Source: Proteobacteria bacterium UBA4656
GTDB lineage: Bacteria; Pseudomonadota; Gammaproteobacteria; Xanthomonadales; Ahniellaceae
Assembly: GCA_002405525.1 (NCBI GenBank)
Contig: DHLY01000058.1
Location: forward strand, 53,309-63,466
Length of the DNA stretch: 10,158 bases
Reading direction: 5' to 3'
The translations under genes were made by a program, and so were the position numbers. The notes beneath the pieces were generated by a model. The model was not told where the DNA came from. It made no database searches and saw only the letters and a list, made by a program, of their open reading frames with translations. Below, one piece after another: positions 6,333 to 10,158 of the stretch; within the stretch, counting starts at the first letter, position 1; every line of letters starts with the position of its first letter.

Positions 6333-7241
6333 TCAGCGGAATCCGACAATAAGCAGTGCGAATGCGCCGGCGATCAGGACTGCAGCGGCCAGCAGCGCCC
6401 AGGGATTCCAGCCGCGGTCCTGCGCCGCAGATGGCTGCGGGTCGGTATCCGCGGCCGGCTCATCGACCCGGATCGCGCGCAGGGTCTGGGTGACCGGCGG
6501 CGCACGAACCGGAGCCGGCGTCGCCGTCAGGGTCGGCGGGTCATCGCGGCGGACCGGCATGCCCGGAGCCTCCACCAGGAAACGATCGCGGTCGAAGGCG
6601 ATCTGGTCTCCAGGATGCAGCACCGCCTCGCGCACCACGACACCGTTCACCCGGGTGGCGCCGGCTGAGCCGAGATCGCGCAGGTAGATCGCGCCGGTCG
6701 CGACTTCGATCACCGCATGCTGGCGCGCCACGCCGGGGTCGTCGAGCGCCAGCCCGCATGCGGGGTCGCTGCCGATCTCGAGCCGCCCGTGGATCGGCAC
6801 CACCTTGCCGAAGTACGGACCCGACACACCGCGCAACACGGCGCGCGTCGACGCCCCGCGATGCCGGGCCTCGATGGACGCCGAAAGCTCGATGGCCGGC
6901 GGCGGCTCGATGGCGGCGTCGCGATCGGGCTTGAGCAGGATATTGACCGAATCGACGCTCAGCACGTCACCGAGACGGAGGATCGCCTTTTCACGGACCG
7001 GACGGGCATTGACGTGAACGCGAGCCGCCGAATGGCGGACCAGGAGCACGAAACCGCGCGCATCGGCGACGATTGCGGCGTGGTGACCCTGCACCCCCGG
7101 CAGCGCCAGCACCACGGCGTTCCCGGGCGCGGCGCCGATCGTGGTTTCGCCGGGCGCGACCAGCACGTCGGCATGTTCACCGTTAGGAAAGCTCAGACGC
7201 ACTGCATTCCCCGCCGCCCGGAAGCCCCGGAACTGTAACAT
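6333..7241 (-). CDS. Double FHA-domain protein with C-terminal membrane anchor
   Basis: This is a 302-residue protein of unknown specific role. It has two forkhead-associated-like domains, one at about residues 25-105 and one at about 140-225. The second is clearer: IGSDP (156-160), ARQHAVIE (172-179), LRDLGSAGATRVNG (187-200) and a PGDQI strand (210-214). The first has TIGAAPGN (34-41), GHHAAI (52-57) and VHVN (75-78). FHA domains normally bind phosphothreonine peptides, but here the Arg of the GR motif and the Ser of the SRxH motif are replaced in both, so phosphate binding is doubtful. A Pro/Ala-rich linker (about 226-278) leads to one hydrophobic segment (about 280-300) ending in Phe-Arg, suggesting a tail-anchored inner-membrane protein with its FHA domains in the cytoplasm. 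The start at 7241 gives a compact N-terminus; the frame is open to ATG 7328. It lies 87 bases upstream of serC on the same strand and may or may not be cotranscribed. Confidence 0.85.
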   Translation of the reverse strand: MLQFRGFRAAGNAVRLSFPNGEHADVLVAPGETTIGAAPGNAVVLALPGVQGHHAAIVADARGFVLLVRHSAARVHVNARPVREKAILRLGDVLSVDSVNILLKPDRDAAIEPPPAIELSASIEARHRGASTRAVLRGVSGPYFGKVVPIHGRLEIGSDPACGLALDDPGVARQHAVIEVATGAIYLRDLGSAGATRVNGVVVREAVLHPGDQIAFDRDRFLVEAPGMPVRRDDPPTLTATPAPVRAPPVTQTLRAIRVDEPAADTDPQPSAAQDRGWNPWALLAAAVLIAGAFALLIVGFR

Positions 7242-7494
7242 AGCCCCGTGTTTCGCCGCCCTCGCCTCCCGTCGGCCCGGCGTCGATCGCGCGTTCGACA
7301 GGTTGCGCCTCAACCGTGGATCGACCATCGCTCACGCGCTGCCGTGGCGTCCTCGGCCTGGACCGTTTCCGGCGTCGCGCGGCATCGATGGTCCGTCATT
7401 TGGGCCTGGGCGCGCCGGCCGCAGCCGCCGCGACCATGGCATGATCCAACGCGCAGGCGCGCATCCGAAGCGCCATCTGAAAGTACCGCTCGCC
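7242..7494. other. Divergent intergenic region between the FHA gene and the PHA-system gene
   Basis: This 253-base spacer separates leftward and rightward genes and should carry promoters for both. On the plus strand TGGCATGAT (7437-7445) resembles an extended -10 box, about 50 bases before the ATG at 7495, but no -35 is evident. I see no convincing leftward promoter for the FHA gene. No RNA gene or conserved short protein is apparent. Confidence 0.4.
7437..7445 (+). promoter_or_regulatory. Candidate extended -10 promoter for the PHA-system gene
   Basis: TGG followed by CATGAT (4 of 6 matches to TATAAT) forms an extended -10 element. Transcription would begin near 7452, leaving a leader of roughly 43 bases. 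The region 17 bases upstream is GGCCGC, not a -35 box, so the call is weak and made by eye. Confidence 0.3.
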
Positions 7495-7770
7495 ATGCCC
7501 AATATCGACATCGCCCGCAAGCACGACAAGACGGCTGCCGAAGCCCGCCGGTCGGTCGAGAAGGTCGCGCGCCAGATCGCCCGGAAGTTCGACGTCGACT
7601 ACGGCTGGAAAGGCAGCGTGCTGCACTTCGAACGCACCGGGGTGCACGGCTCGATCGCGGTAGAGGATGGGCTGGTGCACGTCAAGGCTCATCTGAGCTT
7701 CCTGCTGATCACGATCCAGGGTGCCGTCGAGACGGAGATCCGCAAGGTGCTGGACAAGGAATTCGGCTGA
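7495..7770 (+). CDS. Polyhydroxyalkanoic acid system family protein (small)
   Basis: This 91-residue protein resembles the small PHA-system (PHA_gran_rgn) family, members of which occur near polyhydroxyalkanoate genes in proteobacteria and whose biochemical role is not well defined. The pattern I recognise is an N-terminal MPxIxIxRxH-like start, a helix rich in Ala, Arg and Val with EKVARQIARKF (22-32), then DYGWKGSVLHFERTGVHGSI (35-54). After that comes an amphipathic beta/helix half ending in EIRKVLDKEF (81-90). There is no signal peptide or membrane segment, so it should be cytosolic or granule-associated. The ATG at 7495 matches the family start; in-frame ATG 7441 would add 18 untypical residues. 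No strong Shine-Dalgarno sequence is visible. No PHA synthase or phasin lies in the window, so a PHA role here rests on family resemblance. It converges on the next gene with 48 bases between the stops. Confidence 0.82.
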   Translation: MPNIDIARKHDKTAAEARRSVEKVARQIARKFDVDYGWKGSVLHFERTGVHGSIAVEDGLVHVKAHLSFLLITIQGAVETEIRKVLDKEFG

Positions 7771-7818
7771 GCAACCTTCCGGAGCGCGATGACGCGCCGG
7801 GCGGGTCGCGCGAGGATC

Positions 7819-8559
7819 TCAGTCTTCGCTCCGAGGCTCGGGGAAACCAGGCCCGAACGGCCTCGGATCGCCGGCGAACAGGCGTCGCGAGATCTCTCGT
7901 TCCCGTTCTTCGATGGTGGAGAGGAACTCCTGGGCGCCGCCCATCGCCCGGAACGCCGCGAAACCGCGCTCCAGGAAGGCGTGCAGGCTCGACAGCCCCG
8001 CGCGCCCTGCGGCTCCGCGGGCCAGCCGCAGCACGCCATAAACCAACGGCATCCGCACGATATGGTCGAGGTCGCGCCCCACCGCCATCAGCAGATCGAT
8101 CTGCCGCCCGCGCTCGGCTGGCGTGCCCGCGATGCGGTAGGCGGCGGCATAGGAGGCGACGCGGATCGTTGCCGGCTGGCCCGCTCCATCGCCGAGGGCC
8201 AGCGCGACCTGCAGGTCAAGCCAGTGGCTGACCAGGTCAAGTTCGAGCGCATCGCACACCGTGTCCAGCATTGCTTCCGGCAGCCAGCGCACCAGCGTCG
8301 GCATCATGCGCGCCAGGTCGCGGTCGCGCCAGGATACGTCCTGCTCTCCGTAAAGGTCGCTGAGGAAGAACTCGGCGGCTTCCCGATGCCGCGGCGACGC
8401 GCGCAGGTCGGCGAAAGTCTGCGCCAGCCGCGCCGTCTGCCATGCCCGCAGGCGGCGCACTACTGGCAAGGTATTGGCCGGTTCAGCTGCCGGATCGCGC
8501 GCCGAGCGCAGCCGCGACGCAACGGCGCGCAGTCGATCGACGATGGCGTCGCGTCCCAT
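7819..8559 (-). CDS. FFLxxLYG-motif protein of unknown function
   Basis: This is a 246-residue, mostly helical, soluble-looking protein with no signal peptide and no clear membrane segment. Its hallmark is EFFLSDLYG at residues 63-71, followed by a charged stretch DVSWRDRDLARMMP (74-87). I recognise this as the FFLEELY/FFLEDLYG-motif family found in Gammaproteobacteria, for which I know no established function. An Arg-rich helical N-terminus (1-60) precedes the motif, and a Pro/Glu/Asp-containing tail (about 230-246) ends the protein. No enzymatic motif is visible. The ATG at 8559 has GAGG about 8 bases upstream (TGAGGCCACGTC before the ATG). It is transcribed divergently from the patatin-like gene and convergently with the PHA-system gene. 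A link to lipid or polymer metabolism is only contextual. Confidence 0.8.
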   Translation of the reverse strand: MGRDAIVDRLRAVASRLRSARDPAAEPANTLPVVRRLRAWQTARLAQTFADLRASPRHREAAEFFLSDLYGEQDVSWRDRDLARMMPTLVRWLPEAMLDTVCDALELDLVSHWLDLQVALALGDGAGQPATIRVASYAAAYRIAGTPAERGRQIDLLMAVGRDLDHIVRMPLVYGVLRLARGAAGRAGLSSLHAFLERGFAAFRAMGGAQEFLSTIEEREREISRRLFAGDPRPFGPGFPEPRSED

Positions 8560-8640
8560 GACGTGGCCTCAGTCGACCGCCGGGCGGGCCGTGGCAGCGA
8601 GGCTCGACGCAACGATGCCGGAACCCTTGCCGGTCGCCGG

Positions 8641-8672
8641 CCGGCACCCGCCCTGCCGCGGGCGGGTGCCGG
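8641..8672. repeat. Perfect 13-bp GC-rich inverted repeat (hairpin)
   Basis: The arms 8641-8653 (CCGGCACCCGCCC) and 8660-8672 (GGGCGGGTGCCGG) are exact reverse complements around a 6-base loop, TGCCGC. It lies 82 bases upstream of the FFLxxLYG start and 232 bases upstream of the patatin start. Neither side has a T-run, so it does not look like a standard intrinsic terminator. It could be an operator, an mRNA leader hairpin, or one copy of a dispersed palindromic repeat. Confidence 0.8.
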
Positions 8673-8844
8673 AACGTGAGGCGGGCGGATGATGGTCCAG
8701 AAGCGTCCCCCGCAGCAGCAAGCTGGATGCGGGATCGTAGCGGGACCCGCACGCGCTGCGAAGCATGCCGCGAGTACCGGCGCTGGCCGCCCCGTCGTGC
8801 AATCCCGCGACGCCCGCTCGAGACGCCGCAAGACAACCCGGGAG

Positions 8845-8873
8845 TGGAGACTTGGCCGGAGGCGGCCTAGACT
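8845..8873 (+). promoter_or_regulatory. Candidate sigma-70 promoter for the patatin-like gene
   Basis: TGGAGA (8845-8850, 4 of 6 matches to TTGACA) and TAGACT (8868-8873, 3 of 6 matches to TATAAT) are separated by 17 bases. Transcription would begin near 8880, about 25 bases before the ATG at 8905, with GAGG (8893-8896) as the ribosome-binding site 8 bases before the start. Matched by eye only. Confidence 0.38.
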
Positions 8874-8904
8874 CGGCGCCCCGCATCGCCGCGAGGCACG
8901 CCGC

Positions 8905-10158
8905 ATGCTCGTGATCCAGGAGGCGCCGCGACCTCGGCGCCGCAAGCCACGCAGTCGCATCGGCGTCGCCATCGCCGGCGGCGGTCCGATCGGCGGCATG
9001 TACGAACTCGGCACCCTGCGCGCCCTCGACGACGCGCTGGAGGGGCTCGACCTCACCCGCCTCGACGTTTACGTCGGCGTCAGTTCCGGTTCGTTCCTCG
9101 CTGCCGGCCTTGCCAGCGGCCTCAGTACCGCCGAGATGTGCCGTATCTTCATCACCGGCGAGTCGCGGCCGGTGCGCTTCCGGCCCGAGACCTTCCTGCG
9201 CCCCGCCTTCCTCGAGTACGCGCGGCGCGCCGCGGCGCTGCCGCGCGCGCTCGCACAGTGGCTCGCGGAGCTCGCACGCCACCCGCTGGAGGCAAACTGG
9301 AGCGACCTCGTCGGGCGCTTCGGCGCCCTGGTCCCGACCGGCCTGTTCGACAATGCGGCGGTCGAGCGTTTCCTGCGCCAACTGTTCGAAACCCACGGCC
9401 GCAGCAACGACTTCCGGCAGCTGCCCCGCCGGCTGTACGTGATCGCGGTCGATCTCGACACCGGCGCCACCATGCGTTTCGGCGCCCCCGGCCAGGACCA
9501 TGTGCCGATCTCGCGCGCGGTACAGGCCAGCGCCGCCCTGCCCGGCCTGTACCCGCCGGTCGAGATCGACGGTCGCTGGTACGTCGACGGCGCCCTGCGA
9601 CGCACGCTACACGCCTCGGTGGCGATGGACGAGGACGTTGACATGGTGCTTGGACTCAACCCTCTGGTTCCCTTCGATGCCAGCCTCGCGCAGCAGTCCG
9701 GACGCGAGGTGCCGCGCAGTCTGGTCGAGGCCGGACTGCCGATGGTGTTGTCGCAGACCTTTCGCACACTGTTGAAATCGCGCATGCAGGTCGGGCTCGA
9801 GAAGTACAGCACGCAGTATCCGGGTACTGACCTGGTGCTTTTTGAGCCGAACGCCGACGATTCGGAGATGTTCTTCACCAACATCTTCTCCTACGACAGT
9901 CGGCGCAGCCTGACCGAGCACGCTTACCGCGTAACGCTGGACGACCTGCGGCGCCGACGCGCCGAGATCGAACCGGTGCTGTTGCGCCACGGCATCCGGC
10001 TGCGCGACGAGATCCTCGAGGACCGCTCGCGCACCCTGCTCGGCGGCCTGGCGCCCGCGCCGCCGCGCCGAATGAGGCCGATCGTGCGCCTGACCCGCGC
10101 GCTCGACGACCTGGAGGCGACGATCGCCGACAACCGCAGTCGGGGGGGCGGGGGGGGG
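8905..10158 (+). CDS. Patatin-like phospholipase/lipid acyl hydrolase (3' end beyond window)
   Basis: 418 residues are visible without a stop, and the frame runs off the right edge. After a basic N-terminus (residues 1-18, rich in Arg/Lys/Pro), the patatin fold begins with a glycine-rich oxyanion-hole loop GGGPIGG (25-31). The nucleophile elbow GVSSG (58-62) carries Ser60, and the DG motif at Asp228-Gly229 (YVDGAL) completes the Ser-Asp dyad. This predicts a serine acyl hydrolase acting on phospholipids or other esters. The usual basic residue of the GGGx(R/K)G loop is Ile. The region after about residue 255 is helical and Arg/Glu-rich. No signal peptide or membrane segment is seen, so a cytoplasmic location is likely. 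The ATG at 8905 has GAGG 8 bases upstream. The last six codons (from 10141), including the run of glycines, are probably sequence artefact. Confidence 0.9.
   Translation, partial: MLVIQEAPRPRRRKPRSRIGVAIAGGGPIGGMYELGTLRALDDALEGLDLTRLDVYVGVSSGSFLAAGLASGLSTAEMCRIFITGESRPVRFRPETFLRPAFLEYARRAAALPRALAQWLAELARHPLEANWSDLVGRFGALVPTGLFDNAAVERFLRQLFETHGRSNDFRQLPRRLYVIAVDLDTGATMRFGAPGQDHVPISRAVQASAALPGLYPPVEIDGRWYVDGALRRTLHASVAMDEDVDMVLGLNPLVPFDASLAQQSGREVPRSLVEAGLPMVLSQTFRTLLKSRMQVGLEKYSTQYPGTDLVLFEPNADDSEMFFTNIFSYDSRRSLTEHAYRVTLDDLRRRRAEIEPVLLRHGIRLRDEILEDRSRTLLGGLAPAPPRRMRPIVRLTRALDDLEATIADNRSRGGGGG
10141..10158. other. Terminal poly-G tract, probable contig-end artefact
   Basis: The last 18 bases read C, seven G, C, nine G. 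No similar run occurs elsewhere in the window. Its position exactly at the edge, inside an open reading frame, is what poly-G read tails from two-colour sequencing chemistry produce at an assembly end. Confidence 0.7.

Larger units (their letters stand above)
8560..8904. other. 345-base divergent intergenic region with hairpin and candidate promoter
   Basis: This region separates the leftward FFLxxLYG gene from the rightward patatin gene and should hold control elements for both. It contains a perfect 13-bp hairpin (8641-8672), a 9-base direct repeat TGCCGGAAC (8616-8624 and 8667-8675) whose second copy overlaps the hairpin's right arm, and a candidate rightward promoter at 8845-8873. Short open frames here (for example plus-strand 8676-8870) have Arg/Pro/Ala-rich translations and look non-coding. 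I found no tRNA and no insertion sequence. Confidence 0.55.

Noticed and set aside
5091..6668. Long plus-strand open frame (525 codons) antisense to serC and the FHA gene
   Set aside because: It lies opposite well-recognised genes, is rich in Arg, His and Gln, and matches no family. GC-rich codon bias opens antisense frames of this kind.
7441..7494. Earlier ATG for the PHA-system gene at 7441
   Set aside because: It would add 18 residues not typical of the family, and overlaps the candidate -10 element.
7784..7811. Bidirectional terminator between the convergent PHA-system and FFLxxLYG genes
   Set aside because: There are 6-base inverted arms (7784-7789, 7806-7811), but the loop is 16 bases and no T-run follows on either strand.
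8641..8672. The 13-bp hairpin as an intrinsic terminator
   Set aside because: No T-tract follows on either strand, and it lies upstream of, not downstream of, both neighbouring genes.
8615..8692. 25-codon plus-strand ORF covering the hairpin as a leader peptide
   Set aside because: There is no ribosome-binding site, no run of regulatory codons, and it is more than 200 bases from the patatin start.
8569..9501. Minus-strand frame of 310 codons opposite the patatin gene
   Set aside because: The plus frame carries intact patatin motifs (GGGPIGG, GVSSG, VDGA). The minus frame has none and spans the intergenic hairpin.
1..10158. CRISPR array, tRNA or rRNA genes, prophage, transposon or defence island
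   Set aside because: No regularly spaced repeats, no cloverleaf-like sequence, no transposase, integrase or terminal repeats were seen on either strand. The content is biosynthetic and housekeeping.

Overview
The window is a GC-rich bacterial segment with dense coding and short intergenic gaps. The gene order serC-serA-pheA-hisC-aroA-cmk is a version of the serC/aroA/cmk supraoperon of Gamma- and Betaproteobacteria. Together with the small polyhydroxyalkanoate-system protein and the FFLxxLYG-motif protein, it suggests a gammaproteobacterium, perhaps of the Xanthomonadales/Lysobacterales type. That placement is inferred from gene content and was not tested by a search.

Bases 1-7241 are transcribed leftward (minus strand). 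In transcription order they carry: a membrane-anchored protein with two forkhead-associated (FHA) domains (7241-6333); serC (6245-5166, TTG start); serA (5016-3856, short ACT type); pheA (3832-2696, chorismate mutase + prephenate dehydratase + ACT); hisC (2699-1581); aroA (1584-262, GTG start); and cmk (249 to the window edge, truncated). pheA/hisC and hisC/aroA each overlap by 4 bases, so these cistrons are probably translationally coupled. SerA and SerC perform the first two committed steps of serine synthesis. AroA makes EPSP, the direct precursor of chorismate. PheA turns chorismate into phenylpyruvate, and the HisC-type aminotransferase can plausibly transaminate aromatic keto acids as well as histidinol phosphate. 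A tyrA gene, often found between hisC and aroA in this neighbourhood, is absent.

Bases 7242-10158 form a different module. A small PHA-system protein (7495-7770, plus) converges on an FFLxxLYG-motif protein of unknown function (8559-7819, minus). The latter is divergent from a patatin-like lipase (8905 to the window edge, plus). The 345-base divergent region between them holds a perfect 13-bp GC-rich hairpin and a candidate promoter for the patatin gene. These three genes may belong to lipid or storage-polymer metabolism, but only the first has a family-level link to PHA granules.

The window ends in 7 Gs, a C and 9 Gs in the middle of the open patatin frame. This looks like a contig end with a poly-G sequencing artefact. 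I found no tRNA, rRNA, CRISPR array, insertion sequence or phage gene. I saw no clear undescribed defence or mobile system. The best candidates for novelty are the FFLxxLYG/patatin/PHA-protein neighbourhood and the double-FHA protein that lacks the usual phosphopeptide-binding residues.
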